64,000 nucleotides of DNA from Bacillota bacterium (GCA_023410535.1 JAEYPR010000017.1:108120-172119), one strand, 5' to 3'. Shown: positions 42,506-51,168, counted from the first letter of the stretch. Program-made: numbers and translations. The notes: a model not told the origin generated them from the letters alone.

Positions 42506-43584
42506 CGATGAAACGAAATCAACTATTAACCGCCTTTTCACTCCTGGCATTGTTGGGTTTTTTGATTTACGCCCAAAACTGTTTGGACGCCTATATGGTT
42601 CGGATCCTTAACGTCTGCGCGATTTATGCGGTTTTGGCGTTGAGTATGAATTTAGTGAATGGTTTTACCGGTCTGTTTTCATTGGGCCACGCCGGATTTA
42701 TGGCGGTTGGCGCTTATACGACCGCATTGCTGACCATGCCGGAGGCGACCAAACAACAGATCTTCTACATGGTGCCACTCGTCAAACCATTGGATACGTT
42801 GACGTTGCCTTTTCCGGTCGCGCTGGTCGTCGCCGGTCTGATGGCGGCGGCGGTCGGCTATTTGATTGCCGCGCCGGTATTACGATTAAAGGGTGACTAC
42901 TTAGCCATCGCCACCCTGGGGTTCGCGGAAATCATTCGCGTCATTTTTACCAACACCCAAAATATTACCAATGGCGCTTTGGGTCTGAAAGGAATCCCCG
43001 ATACCACCAATCTTTATTGGAGTTTCGGAGCGGTAGCCCTGACCTTGGTGGTTTTGGTCTCGTTGATCAACAGCAGTTACGGACGGGCCATCAAAGCCAT
43101 CCGTGAGGATGAGGTGGCGGCGGAGGCCATGGGGATCAGCATCACCAAACATAAAAATTTAGCCTTTGTGGTCGGCGCTTTCTTTGCGGGAGTGGGCGGC
43201 GGTTTGCTCGGCAACTTGTTGGGCACGATCGATCCGAAAATGTTCACTTTCATCACGACCTTCAATATTCTGCTCATTATCGTCCTCGGCGGCATGGGCA
43301 GCTTCACCGGCAGTATCATTTCGGCCTTTATTATCACCATTGCCAATGAGGTTTTACGGTTTTTGGACGAGTCGATCAATTTGGGTTTTGTGGTTTTCGA
43401 AGGAATTGTCGGTTTGCGCGCCGTGGTGTTTTCGGCCTTGTTGATGTTAGTCGTCCTCTTTTACCGGCATGGTTTAATGGGCACCAATGAGTTTAGTTGG
43501 GATCAACTGTTGGACCGCAATACTTGGAAACATTGGATCTTCAAGAATTATAAGCCGCAGTCCCGAGGAGGTGCCAACGAATGA
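42502..43584 (+). CDS. livM: branched-chain amino acid ABC permease LivM
   Basis: A 360-residue integral membrane permease, partner of LivH. It has a hydrophobic helix-rich body with YAVLALSMNLVNGFTGLFSLGHAGFMAVGAYT, PVLRLKGDYLAIATLGFAEI, the coupling loop KAIREDEVAAEAMGI, and LLIIVLGGMGSFTG, all standard for LivM. The C-terminal 25 residues are cytoplasmic and charged. GTG 42502 (overlapping the livH stop) or ATG 42508 could start it. Overlaps livG by four bases. Confidence 0.93.
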   Translation: MTMKRNQLLTAFSLLALLGFLIYAQNCLDAYMVRILNVCAIYAVLALSMNLVNGFTGLFSLGHAGFMAVGAYTTALLTMPEATKQQIFYMVPLVKPLDTLTLPFPVALVVAGLMAAAVGYLIAAPVLRLKGDYLAIATLGFAEIIRVIFTNTQNITNGALGLKGIPDTTNLYWSFGAVALTLVVLVSLINSSYGRAIKAIREDEVAAEAMGISITKHKNLAFVVGAFFAGVGGGLLGNLLGTIDPKMFTFITTFNILLIIVLGGMGSFTGSIISAFIITIANEVLRFLDESINLGFVVFEGIVGLRAVVFSALLMLVVLFYRHGLMGTNEFSWDQLLDRNTWKHWIFKNYKPQSRGGANE

Positions 43585-44351
43585 GCTTACTTCAGGTTAG
43601 CAATTTGACAATGCAGTTCGGTGGTTTGACCGCGGTCAAGGAACTCAATCTGCACCTCGATTCCGGCGAGATTATCGCCTTGATCGGGCCGAATGGGGCG
43701 GGGAAGACCACGGCTTTTAACATGATCACCGGCGTTTATACACCAACCCAAGGTCAAGTGGTGTTTGACGGCCAAAATATTACCGGCAAACGGCCGGACC
43801 AGATCACCGCCCGCGGGATCGCCCGGACTTTTCAAAATATCCGGTTGTTTAAGGACCTGTCGGTGCTGGACAACGTACTGATCGCCAATCACGTCCATTT
43901 GAAGTCAAATTTCACCGCGGCGATTTTGAAACTCCCCGGGTACCGGGTTCAGGAAAAGACCATGCGGGAAAAATCTTTGGCATTGCTGGAACGGGTCGGC
44001 TTGGGGAAACTTATTCACGAGAAGGCCAGTTCGCTGCCGTACGGCTTGCAGCGGCGCTTGGAGATCGCCCGAGCGTTGGCGACCCATCCCCAAATTTTGC
44101 TGTTGGATGAGCCGGCGGCGGGGATGAATCCGAAAGAGACCGTTGATTTGACCCAGTTTATCAAAGAGATCCGCGATGAATACAAGCTGACGATCTTAAT
44201 GATTGAACATCATATGGATGTGGTCATGGGGATTTCGCAACGGATTTATGTACTTGATTACGGGGTCACCATTGCTAGCGGCACGCCGCATGAGATTCAA
44301 AATAATCCGCGGGTCATTGAGGCTTATCTGGGGGTGGAAGAGCATGCTTAA
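43581..44351 (+). CDS. livG: branched-chain amino acid ABC ATPase LivG
   Basis: A 256-residue ABC ATPase. Walker A GPNGAGKTTAFNMITG, the LivG-specific GIARTFQNIRLFKDLSVLDN, a signature region LPYGLQRRLEIARAL (the LSGGQ motif is degenerate, as usual in LivG), Walker B LLLDEPAAGMNP and H-loop IEHHMDVVMGI. It binds the permease pair together with LivF. Start overlaps livM by four bases; end overlaps livF by eight. Confidence 0.94.
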   Translation: MSLLQVSNLTMQFGGLTAVKELNLHLDSGEIIALIGPNGAGKTTAFNMITGVYTPTQGQVVFDGQNITGKRPDQITARGIARTFQNIRLFKDLSVLDNVLIANHVHLKSNFTAAILKLPGYRVQEKTMREKSLALLERVGLGKLIHEKASSLPYGLQRRLEIARALATHPQILLLDEPAAGMNPKETVDLTQFIKEIRDEYKLTILMIEHHMDVVMGISQRIYVLDYGVTIASGTPHEIQNNPRVIEAYLGVEEHA

Positions 44352-45066
44352 ACTAGATAATCTCGTCGTCGCCTACGGCGGCATCGAGGCCCTCAAAGGG
44401 ATCAGCTTGGAGGTTAAGGAAGGCAAGATCGTAACCCTGGTCGGCGCCAACGGCGCCGGGAAAAGCACAACCTTACGGACCATCATGGGGTTGGTCAAGC
44501 CGGTCAGCGGCGGCATTACCTATCAAGGCATGGATTTGCTAAAGGAGAAGACGCAAAACTTCGCCAAAAATGGGATCACCCTGGTTCCGGAAGGACGGCG
44601 GGTTTTTGCGAATCTGACCGTCTTAGAGAACCTGAAAATCGGCGCCTTTTACCGGAGCGACGTCAAGGGAATTCAAGACGATATCGACTGGGTTTATACC
44701 CTTTTTCCCATCTTAAAGCAACGGTCCTGGCAACAGGCGGGGACGCTTTCCGGCGGCGAACAACAGATGCTGGCGGTGGGCAGAGCGTTGTTGTCCCGGC
44801 CCAAACTGTTGATGATGGACGAACCGTCGTTGGGGTTGGCCCCAATGATCGTCAAAGAGATCTTCCGGATCATCCAGGAGATTCATAAACAAGGCGTGAC
44901 GATTCTGTTGATCGAACAGAACGCCAACGCCGCCTTGCATATCGCCGATCAAGGCTTTGTGATGGAGACCGGCCGGATTACCCTGCAAGGACCCGGTAAA
45001 GAATTGTTGGCGAATGAAGAGGTTAAAAGTGCCTACTTGGGCCATAGCGCTGCTAAGCAGGCTTAA
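44344..45066 (+). CDS. livF: branched-chain amino acid ABC ATPase LivF
   Basis: A 240-residue ABC ATPase. Walker A GANGAGKSTTLRTIMG, the LivF-specific LVPEGRRVFANLTVLENL, signature LSGGEQQMLAVGRAL, Walker B LMMDEPSLGLAP and H-loop IEQNANAALHIAD. ATG 44344 matches the family N-terminus (MLKLDNLVVAYGGIEALKG); the frame open from 44203 is an upstream extension inside livG. Last gene of the operon, followed by a terminator at 45092-45122. Confidence 0.94.
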   Translation: MLKLDNLVVAYGGIEALKGISLEVKEGKIVTLVGANGAGKSTTLRTIMGLVKPVSGGITYQGMDLLKEKTQNFAKNGITLVPEGRRVFANLTVLENLKIGAFYRSDVKGIQDDIDWVYTLFPILKQRSWQQAGTLSGGEQQMLAVGRALLSRPKLLMMDEPSLGLAPMIVKEIFRIIQEIHKQGVTILLIEQNANAALHIADQGFVMETGRITLQGPGKELLANEEVKSAYLGHSAAKQA

Positions 45067-45091
45067 CGACAATGGGCGATTTTCGCAAAAT

Positions 45092-45125
45092 AAAGAGACT
45101 GGGTTAAACGCCCGGTCTCTTTTAG
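45092..45125 (+). terminator. liv operon terminator
   Basis: AAAGAGACTGGG (45092-45103) pairs with CCCGGTCTCTTT (45111-45122, one T-G pair) and continues into T. Confidence 0.8.
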
Positions 45126-45236
45126 TTATCCCCGAAATGAGATCATTTTGCGGCTCAAGGAGATTACTTATCAACCCAAAATGCTTGTTGAGTCGCCCAA
45201 AAAGCTGGTTCAGTCCGGACTTTTTCCGGGGGAGGA

Positions 45237-45434
45237 TTACCCCTCAAACAGCTCGTCCATCAACCGGTTTATTTTCTTTTCCCGGTTGGCGCGGGCGGCC
45301 GGATCGATCCGGATCTCAAGCACGTCGCCTTCTCGCGCTCCCGGAATTAACCGGCGGGGAATTAATGCCGTGGTTCGGTCGGGCAGTTCGACAACGGCGG
45401 CATCCTCTTCAAACCGGTCGATAATCACTTTCAT
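45237..45434 (-). CDS. DUF3006 small protein
   Basis: A 65-residue protein matching the DUF3006 pattern: MKVIIDRFEEDAAVVEL, then PRRLIPGAREGDVLEI, and a charged helical C-terminus (ARANREKKINRLMDELF). DUF3006 proteins are commonly encoded beside secreted ComEC-like metallo-beta-lactamase proteins, as here: its start codon overlaps the stop of the upstream gene by one base, so they are coupled. A beta-barrel (SH3/OB-like) fold is likely. Function unknown. Confidence 0.8.
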   Translation of the reverse strand: MKVIIDRFEEDAAVVELPDRTTALIPRRLIPGAREGDVLEIRIDPAARANREKKINRLMDELFEG

Positions 45435-46330
45435 CAGTAGGTCTTCACTCCTTTGGTCGTTTGGACAGTTAATTTTTGACCGTCACTCGTGACCGTGACC
45501 GTTCCGTCCTGATCGGTCCGGTAAATAGCAATCCCCATTTTTCGCAGTTTGGTTAGGGTCGTCGGATGGGGATGGTGATAGCTGTTATTTTTGCCCAGTG
45601 AGATGACGGCGATCTTCGGCGCGACTTGGTTTAAAAATTCTTGACTGGTCGAGGAGCGGCTGCCGTGATGGCCGACTTTTAACAGGTCGGCGTGAAGCGG
45701 GGCTCCGTGTTGCAGCATCTCCCGTTCCGACAGGCTTTCGGCGTCGCCGGTGAGCAGCAAGGTGGTTTTCCGGTAAGTGATTTTGGTGACAACGCTATAG
45801 TTGTTTAAATCTTCGTAGGTACTGCCGTTAGGGGCCAACAAATCCACCTGCGTGTTGGGGTCTAGATTAAAATGGATTCCCGCCTTGGCTGGAGTGATTT
45901 TTAGGCCGCCTGCTTTGACCGCCTGCAATAGTTCTTCAAACGTGCGGGTAGTGGCGGCCGCTTTCGGCAGGTAGAGCCGGCCAATGCCATAGCGGCGAAT
46001 GACCGTTGGTAACCCGCCGATATGATCTTCGTGTGGATGTGTTCCGATCACCACGTCGAGTTTGGCGCCACCGCTACGGTCGATGGCAGCGCAGACCGCG
46101 TCGGCGCTTTCATGAGTGCCGGCGTCAATCAGCATCCGGCGGCCGGCGGGTGTCCGGATCAACATGGCGTCACCTTGACCCACATCGATAAAGGTCGCAG
46201 TGAAACGGGGCAACGGGCTTGCTAACGGTCCGCCGACGTTGGTGCCGGAGTTAAAATGGATACCGAACACCAAGGCCGTGATAAAGCAGAGCAAGATAAC
46301 GAATGTAAAGGAACTTTTTCGAATAACCAT
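45434..46330 (-). CDS. exported ComEC/Rec2-like metallo-beta-lactamase hydrolase
   Basis: A 298-residue protein with an N-terminal signal or anchor helix (about residues 8-25) and a metallo-beta-lactamase domain of the kind found at the C-terminus of ComEC. Motifs include TATFIDVGQGDAMLIRTPAGRRMLIDAG, GTHPHEDHIGG (metal site), LLLTGDAE, LLKVGHHGSRSSTS and a final NNSYHHPHP. Stand-alone forms lack the ComEC channel; extracellular nuclease or phosphodiesterase activity is likely but unproven for this one. Operon with the DUF3006 gene. No terminator is clear. Confidence 0.87.
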   Translation of the reverse strand: MVIRKSSFTFVILLCFITALVFGIHFNSGTNVGGPLASPLPRFTATFIDVGQGDAMLIRTPAGRRMLIDAGTHESADAVCAAIDRSGGAKLDVVIGTHPHEDHIGGLPTVIRRYGIGRLYLPKAAATTRTFEELLQAVKAGGLKITPAKAGIHFNLDPNTQVDLLAPNGSTYEDLNNYSVVTKITYRKTTLLLTGDAESLSEREMLQHGAPLHADLLKVGHHGSRSSTSQEFLNQVAPKIAVISLGKNNSYHHPHPTTLTKLRKMGIAIYRTDQDGTVTVTSDGQKLTVQTTKGVKTY

Positions 46331-46692
46331 GAGTTTACTCCGTTTCGATGGATTGAGTTATGATTGCCGATTCGTTTCATAAATTCGCGAACGACGGCGT
46401 CATTCCTGCCGCCAAAACGCCGGGCATGGACAATCAGCGGACAGGAGTATTTTTTACGTTGCGCGAGTATTGGTAATTTTTTGAATTGGACATATTCGGC
46501 GGCGGTCGCCCATATAATTTATTACAAGGATGAAAACGAAAAAAATTCAAGGGGGAGATTGACTTGAGTAGTATACGAAGGCTTCAGCAATTTCCGGATG
46601 TAACGCAGAGGAGAAGTCAAGCTGGATAAAACAGCAATGCATGCCCACGGAAGCTGGACTTCCCCGGCGCTCTGGGGAAAGGAGGTTTCCCA
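46331..46692 (+). other. leader region of a small transcription unit
   Basis: No gene over 30 codons is supported in this 362-base gap. A good -10 element TATAAT lies at 46513-46518 (no well-spaced -35 seen). A 21-codon frame follows at 46564-46629 behind GGGGGAG (46551-46557). Then come two overlapping hairpins: CTTCCCC/GGGGAAAG (46659-46681) and GGGAAA/TTTCCC (46675-46691), the second with GGAGG as its loop. Confidence 0.5.
46564..46629 (+). CDS. possible 21-residue leader peptide
   Basis: TTG 46564 is six bases after GGGGGAG (46551-46557) and opens a 21-codon frame ending TAA at 46629. The product would be basic (RRLQQF, QRRSQ) with no membrane segment. It lies in the leader of the 44-residue peptide gene, upstream of two competing hairpins, so it could be a regulatory leader peptide. 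There is no homology evidence; it may not be translated. Confidence 0.25.
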   Translation: MSSIRRLQQFPDVTQRRSQAG

Positions 46693-46827
46693 ATGGAAAT
46701 TCGGATTAAAACCGATCCCGACAAAGAGAAAAGCTTGGTCAGACCCATCCTCTATTGTGTAACCATGATAACATTCTGCGTGGTACTGCTCAGTTTACTG
46801 AAGTTATTCCAAGTTTTAAATTTTTGA
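46693..46827 (+). CDS. 44-residue single-span membrane peptide
   Basis: ATG 46693 follows a near-perfect ribosome site, AAAGGAGG (46678-46685), with seven-base spacing. The 44-residue product has a charged N-terminus (MEIRIKTDPDKEKSLVRP) and one hydrophobic helix (about residues 19-42, with TMITFCVVLLSLLKLF). It would insert with the N-terminus inside or outside; the charge pattern does not decide. A T-run terminator follows at 46852-46871, so it forms a compact unit on its own. I do not recognise a family. The ribosome site lies in the loop of a hairpin, suggesting translational control. Supported by signals, not homology. Confidence 0.55.
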   Translation: MEIRIKTDPDKEKSLVRPILYCVTMITFCVVLLSLLKLFQVLNF

Positions 46828-46851
46828 CCGTATTCATTCAGCACACCAGTT

Positions 46852-46871
46852 GAGCCGCAAGGCTCTTTTTT
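46852..46871 (+). terminator. terminator of the small-peptide unit
   Basis: GAGCC (46852-46856), loop GCAA, GGCTC (46861-46865), then six T. Confidence 0.75.
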
Positions 46872-46939
46872 GTTGGGCGTTTTGCGAGACTGCCGGATAT
46901 TGGGGAATAACCTGGGATAAGCAGTCATATACATACCAA

Positions 46940-46955
46940 GGAAGCGAAAGCTTCC
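46940..46955 (+). other. 5' leader hairpin with GAAA tetraloop
   Basis: GGAAGC-GAAA-GCTTCC is a perfect stem with a stable tetraloop in the leader of the beta-barrel gene, 26 bases before its start. Such stems can stabilise abundant outer-membrane protein mRNAs. Confidence 0.5.
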
Positions 46956-46980
46956 CAAACATAAAGGAGGGGAGCACGAC

Positions 46981-47631
46981 ATGAAAAAGCTACTGGTGCT
47001 TTTGACGTTGCTGGGACTGATCCTCATCCCAGCGATCAGTACTGCGGCGGCTGTCAATGTTTATCTTGACAGTATGGGTGGACAAGGCAACTATGAAGGG
47101 AAAGTGCTGGGAAATGAAATGATTGATGAAGACCTGGCATTAACGTTTGTGGGAGTTGAGGTTTGCACTGAAAAATGGAAGGTCGGGTTGGAACACGGTT
47201 GGGGAGAGTACGCTGATTTTGATTATCGTCTCAATGATCTCAAATTAGGTTACAAAATTATTGAAACCGACAACTTCAAGACCGATCTCACCGTGTCGTA
47301 CGTAAAAATTGACGACAGCGATTCAATCGCGGGAAAAGTCAACGGGTGGTCCATCGGGGCCGATTTAATCTACAACTTTGGGGATCAGCTCAATGCCGAA
47401 CTGGACTTGGCCTATGCCGTTGACGGCGATTCCGATGACTCATTTTTTACGCCGGTGGTCGATGATGTCAAAGTAAGTTCGGTTAAATTAAAACTAAACT
47501 ATCTGTTCACTGATAACTGGGGCGCTTACTTAGGTTACCGTTATCGCTCCGTGGCCCTGAAAAACGATAGCCTGAAGTTGTTGGAAGTAACGACCTCCGG
47601 CGCGGTATTGGGTATTAATTACCGTTTTTGA
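46981..47631 (+). CDS. putative outer-membrane beta-barrel protein
   Basis: A 216-residue protein with a signal peptide (MKKLLVLLTLLGLILIPA, cleavage near STAAA) followed by alternating polar/hydrophobic strands separated by Asp-rich turns (WKVGLEHGWGEYADFDYRL, LNAELDLAYAVDGDSDD, WGAYLGYRYRSVAL). It ends in LGINYRF: a C-terminal aromatic residue with alternating pattern, the signal recognised by BamA in diderm bacteria. About eight to ten strands could form a small barrel. The ribosome site AAAGGAGGGG is strong, suggesting high expression. No specific family is recognised; the barrel call is structural inference. Confidence 0.72.
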   Translation: MKKLLVLLTLLGLILIPAISTAAAVNVYLDSMGGQGNYEGKVLGNEMIDEDLALTFVGVEVCTEKWKVGLEHGWGEYADFDYRLNDLKLGYKIIETDNFKTDLTVSYVKIDDSDSIAGKVNGWSIGADLIYNFGDQLNAELDLAYAVDGDSDDSFFTPVVDDVKVSSVKLKLNYLFTDNWGAYLGYRYRSVALKNDSLKLLEVTTSGAVLGINYRF

Positions 47632-47659
47632 TGCGATCAATGGTAGCAACCATAACATC

Positions 47660-47698
47660 AAAAAAAGCCTGCCTCGCGAGGAGACGGGCTTTTTTTAT
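47660..47698. terminator. bidirectional terminator between barrel gene and batE
   Basis: An imperfect stem runs from AAAAAAGCC to GGGCTTTTTTT with a CTC/GAG inner pair. A and T tracts on both sides serve the two convergent genes. Confidence 0.75.
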
Positions 47699-47704
47699 AG
47701 CTGT

Positions 47705-48487
47705 CTATATTTTTGTGACCGTCTGCGCTTCAATCCACCCTTGTTTCCGGTCCGGGCGTTGCACTTTCAGCCAGCCAGACTTCCGTTCCAGGATTTCCAC
47801 TTGGCTTCCCGGCGGCAATTGATAGAAGACAGTGGCGTTTTGACTTGGTTCATAACGGACCGCGCCGTCAGTCACCGCAATAGCAATATTACGATTTTGC
47901 AGGTTTAGCGTTGCAATGGTGACAGTGAGGCTTAAGCCAAAGACAATCGTCGCCAAGGAAAGCGCGCCGGTCCGGTACCATTTGGAGCGGCTCCTTTCCC
48001 GGTTCGGCATCAATAATATTACGATCACCAAACCAACCAATAGGAAGAACGCGCCGCTGGTAACCGCCAACCCCGTATCGAGCGGGAGCAACTGCGTCAG
48101 CCATGAATCGAAACTGCGTGAGGAACCGGTTTGACCCGACGTCAATTTAGACCAGACAAAGTTGAGATTGGCCAATAGATCGGGATCATGAGGCAGTAAG
48201 CGGCGGGCCTTTTCATAATAAAGAATGGCTCGGCCGGATTGGCCCAGTCGATAATAAGCGTTTCCCAGGTTGAAGTAGAGATTGCCGCTTTCATTGCCGG
48301 TATTCAGGATCTGTTGATAAGCGGTGACTGCCCGAGAATAATCGCCTTGCTGATAGTAGCGGTTGGCCTGATTGAAAAGTTGTTTGTTGGAAGCGCTTGC
48401 CTCAGCCCGAACCGGGAGCGGCAGGCTTAACAGGAACATCAGCGCTAGGATTATTTGGAACGTTGATGTGTTACGGTTAAATCGCAT
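47705..48487 (-). CDS. batE: BatE-like TPR and SH3 membrane protein
   Basis: A 260-residue protein, last gene of the Bat operon. A signal segment is followed by TPR repeats (KQLFNQANRYYQQGDYSRAVTAYQQIL, GNLYFNLGNAYYRLGQSGRAILYYEKARRL), two membrane helices (about residues 134-160 and 170-195), and a bacterial SH3 domain (AVRYEPSQNATVFYQLPPG to GWLKVQRPDRKQGWIEA). This is the BatE layout. The ATG directly follows the stop of batD, with GGAGG overlapping the end of that gene. Confidence 0.85.
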   Translation of the reverse strand: MRFNRNTSTFQIILALMFLLSLPLPVRAEASASNKQLFNQANRYYQQGDYSRAVTAYQQILNTGNESGNLYFNLGNAYYRLGQSGRAILYYEKARRLLPHDPDLLANLNFVWSKLTSGQTGSSRSFDSWLTQLLPLDTGLAVTSGAFFLLVGLVIVILLMPNRERSRSKWYRTGALSLATIVFGLSLTVTIATLNLQNRNIAIAVTDGAVRYEPSQNATVFYQLPPGSQVEILERKSGWLKVQRPDRKQGWIEAQTVTKI

Positions 48488-50302
48488 TTAAACAACCCTC
48501 CTCAATCCGGTTTGGGATTGCCGGTCGCTCCCTTGATGGTTCTCCAAACCTTTGACGATCGTTTGAATTGTTTCGCAGAGCCGGCGGGCCGCGTCGGACT
48601 GAAGTTTTGCCCCGGTAAAACGGTAGAAGTCGTATTGATCGAAAAATTCTTTGATCAAGGAAAGAGTCTCCGTGGGAACCTCCTGGTCGGCTAACTCAGC
48701 GACCACGGCGCCGGTGATTCCGGCTGGCGGCAGTTGATATTTTTCACCGAGAAACTCACGGAGAATACCGCTTAAGCGGTCGAGTAAGCCGGCGTAATTT
48801 TGGTTGGCAATCAATTCCTGTATTTGTTGTAGTTGACGGGTCGCCTGTTGATTGGCGCGCACCGAACGGGCGGCTGGCGTATCGGATTGCAACCGCCGTT
48901 GAATCCGGCGGAACGCAATGGCGCCCGCCAGCGCCAGCAGCGGAAGAAGTTGCAACCACCAGAACCATGGCTGGTCCGCCAACGATTGCTGCGCCTTGCG
49001 GAGGTTGCCCAAGTTTTCTTTGATATAGACCAAATCCTGACCAGTCGCCGGACTTTGACTGATTTGACCGATGGATTGGTCAGCGTGAAAATTGGGGTTG
49101 GCTTTCACAGCCAGCGAAAGCGCCGGACTGGTAACCCGTTCAAAACGCTGCGTGGCCGGGTTAAAAAACGACAATGAATAAGATGGTAGCTGCTTCAATT
49201 TCGCATCTAACGGAATCAGGACCTGTTCAAAGAGAACCTGGTTGTTTTGGGAATTGGCGGAACTTCCGTTCTTTCGTTGCGGAGCATAGACTTTGAATCC
49301 GTTTTGTCCCGATAAGACCGGCGGACCCATGGTGTCAAAGTTCCCTGCGCCGGTGAGGGTCAGCTTAACAGTGACCGGATCTCCCTGCGCCACTTGCTGG
49401 GGCGTTGCACTGACGGACAGTTTGAATTGGCCGACCCCCCCGGTAAAATCAGCGGGTTTGGCCCCCGGAATATCAAGCGCCGTAAACTGCAAAGACTTAC
49501 TTTTGACCCGGATGGTCTGTTTCTGATAATCATTGAAAAAGTCATCCAGAAACGGATCACGGCTATGAACCGGAACCAGCACTTCGCAATCGACGGTCGC
49601 CGGCCCTAAACTGAAGGTGCCGGTTTTGACCGGAATGATGGTGGTGGTGAACTCCACTATCTGATAGGTCTGGCCGTTCCGAACCGTCCGCTGGGTGACC
49701 GGTTTCGCCATCTTGGCGGTGACAAATTCCGGTTGATTCAGCACCGGATAACTTAGGTCATTCAGTTGAATGTCCTTCACATATAAGCGGATTGTAACGG
49801 GAAGCCGCTCTCCAAGAAAGGCGCGGCTTTTGGCGGGCCGGATCTCCAACAGCAGCGGTTCGTCAGACTTCACGACGGAGTTTGACCGGGCGCCGGTGCT
49901 TGAATCTTCGGAACGGACTTGCAGCGTCACGCTGTTGGTTGTGAATTCTTTGCCGTTGACCGTCACTTGAAACGGTCCAAGCTTATATTGACCCGGTTTG
50001 ACGGCGGTGATCAGATATTGGAAAGAGACCAGCGAAGACGAGCGCCCGTTGATCCATTGATTTTCAGAGGATTGCCCGACAAAACGGAGGGACAAACTAT
50101 CCGGGGTAATCACTCTCGGCTGGTTGGCGGAGAAAGCCCCGGTGACGGCGATGGTCAACTGGACCGTTTCGTCAATCGTCATCGTCTCGGCCTCAAGTTC
50201 GGCTTTGGCGGCAACCCCCAGGGCTCCCGAGGTGATAGCCAATGATAATATCAACACTATGCTCAGCATCACAGAAAATTTTAACAAGCGGAGCGACCGC
50301 AT
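48488..50302 (-). CDS. batD: BatD (oxygen-tolerance family) membrane protein
   Basis: A 604-residue protein with a signal peptide, then a long extracytoplasmic beta-sandwich region made of BatD domains (ETMTIDETVQLTIAVTG; FVGQSSENQWINGRSSSLVSFQYLI; SARPAKSRAFLGE-type strand; GDPVTVKLTLTGAGNFDTMGPP). A membrane helix near residue 450 (WFWWLQLLPLLALAGAIAF) and a cytoplasmic helical domain complete it. All fit the PF13584 family. BatD proteins belong to the MoxR-associated stress/aerotolerance system. Encoded between batC and batE. Its own ribosome site is weak. Confidence 0.88.
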   Translation of the reverse strand: MRSLRLLKFSVMLSIVLILSLAITSGALGVAAKAELEAETMTIDETVQLTIAVTGAFSANQPRVITPDSLSLRFVGQSSENQWINGRSSSLVSFQYLITAVKPGQYKLGPFQVTVNGKEFTTNSVTLQVRSEDSSTGARSNSVVKSDEPLLLEIRPAKSRAFLGERLPVTIRLYVKDIQLNDLSYPVLNQPEFVTAKMAKPVTQRTVRNGQTYQIVEFTTTIIPVKTGTFSLGPATVDCEVLVPVHSRDPFLDDFFNDYQKQTIRVKSKSLQFTALDIPGAKPADFTGGVGQFKLSVSATPQQVAQGDPVTVKLTLTGAGNFDTMGPPVLSGQNGFKVYAPQRKNGSSANSQNNQVLFEQVLIPLDAKLKQLPSYSLSFFNPATQRFERVTSPALSLAVKANPNFHADQSIGQISQSPATGQDLVYIKENLGNLRKAQQSLADQPWFWWLQLLPLLALAGAIAFRRIQRRLQSDTPAARSVRANQQATRQLQQIQELIANQNYAGLLDRLSGILREFLGEKYQLPPAGITGAVVAELADQEVPTETLSLIKEFFDQYDFYRFTGAKLQSDAARRLCETIQTIVKGLENHQGSDRQSQTGLRRVV

Positions 50303-50363
50303 GCATTGTCACTTCCTTATCAGTTAATGGTAACAGTGAAACCGACAGTTATTATATCACAAA

Positions 50364-51110
50364 TTACCAATCTTTGTCGGTGGTTGCCTTACCGGGAACG
50401 ACCGGTCCGTGATATTGCGCGGCGTTTTCGGACATTTTCAGCAATGCGGCCGCCTCTTCTTTGGTCATGGCGCCTTGATTGGGTTTGGATGCGCCGTTGC
50501 CGGAATTTGATTGGGTTTTATTTGGTTGGTTGCCTTGTTTGCTGCCGGACTGATCGTTTTTTTGATTTTTCGATTGGTTTTTATCATGCGATTGCTCCGG
50601 GGGATTCTGTTTGCGTTGCGCCTGTTCCAACCGGAGTTTGGTCAATTCGTAGTTATATTTGGCGTCAAGGTCGGCAGGGTTGGCAATGATCGCTTTTTGA
50701 TAACTGTCCAAGGCGGCTTGATAGCCGGCGCTTGGTTGGGCCGCCTTTTCAGCCGTTTTGAATAAGGCATTGCCCAATTGATAATAGACGGGGTTGGCAA
50801 CGGTCTTTTTCCGGTTATTCTTCTTTAAAGTCTCGACTTGCTTTACCGCTTGGTTCAGCAGTTTCAGCGAACTTTCAAGATTGCCCTGTAGGTAATCGCA
50901 GAGTCCCAAGTTGTGCGCGGGCGCCGGATCTTCCGGAGCCTGGCGTTGTAATTGCTGATACTCGCGGCGCGCCTGATCGAGCGCGCCGGACTGAAAGGCG
51001 CGGTTTGCTTGCGCCATCCGTAAGCTGTTTCCCCAAATCAGCCAAGCGACAATAGCCCATCCGATAACGCCGCTTACGACGGCGAGCTTCATTTTGGTCG
51101 ATGGTTTCAC
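50364..51110 (-). CDS. batC: BatC-like TPR protein
   Basis: A 248-residue protein with an N-terminal membrane helix (about residues 8-28), TPR repeats (QSGALDQARREYQQLQRQAPEDPAPAHNLGL, YQAALDSYQKAIIANPADLDAKYNYEL), a long Gln/Asn/Lys/Ser-rich tail and a final conserved KDW. GTG 51110 is chosen because AAGGAGGGG precedes it closely; a frame to 51164 also exists. BatC bridges the VWA proteins and BatD in the operon. The low-complexity tail is typical for the family. Confidence 0.83.
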   Translation of the reverse strand: MKPSTKMKLAVVSGVIGWAIVAWLIWGNSLRMAQANRAFQSGALDQARREYQQLQRQAPEDPAPAHNLGLCDYLQGNLESSLKLLNQAVKQVETLKKNNRKKTVANPVYYQLGNALFKTAEKAAQPSAGYQAALDSYQKAIIANPADLDAKYNYELTKLRLEQAQRKQNPPEQSHDKNQSKNQKNDQSGSKQGNQPNKTQSNSGNGASKPNQGAMTKEEAAALLKMSENAAQYHGPVVPGKATTDKDW

Positions 51111-51168
51111 CGGGGCCCCTCCTTTTCCAAACGTCTGAGTCAATCGTTCGGGTAACAATATCATGAAT

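Noticed and set aside
46637..46762. 41-codon plus-strand frame starting ATG 46637, out of phase with the 44-residue peptide
   Set aside because: It has no ribosome site, while the overlapping frame at 46693 has a near-perfect one and encodes a coherent membrane helix.
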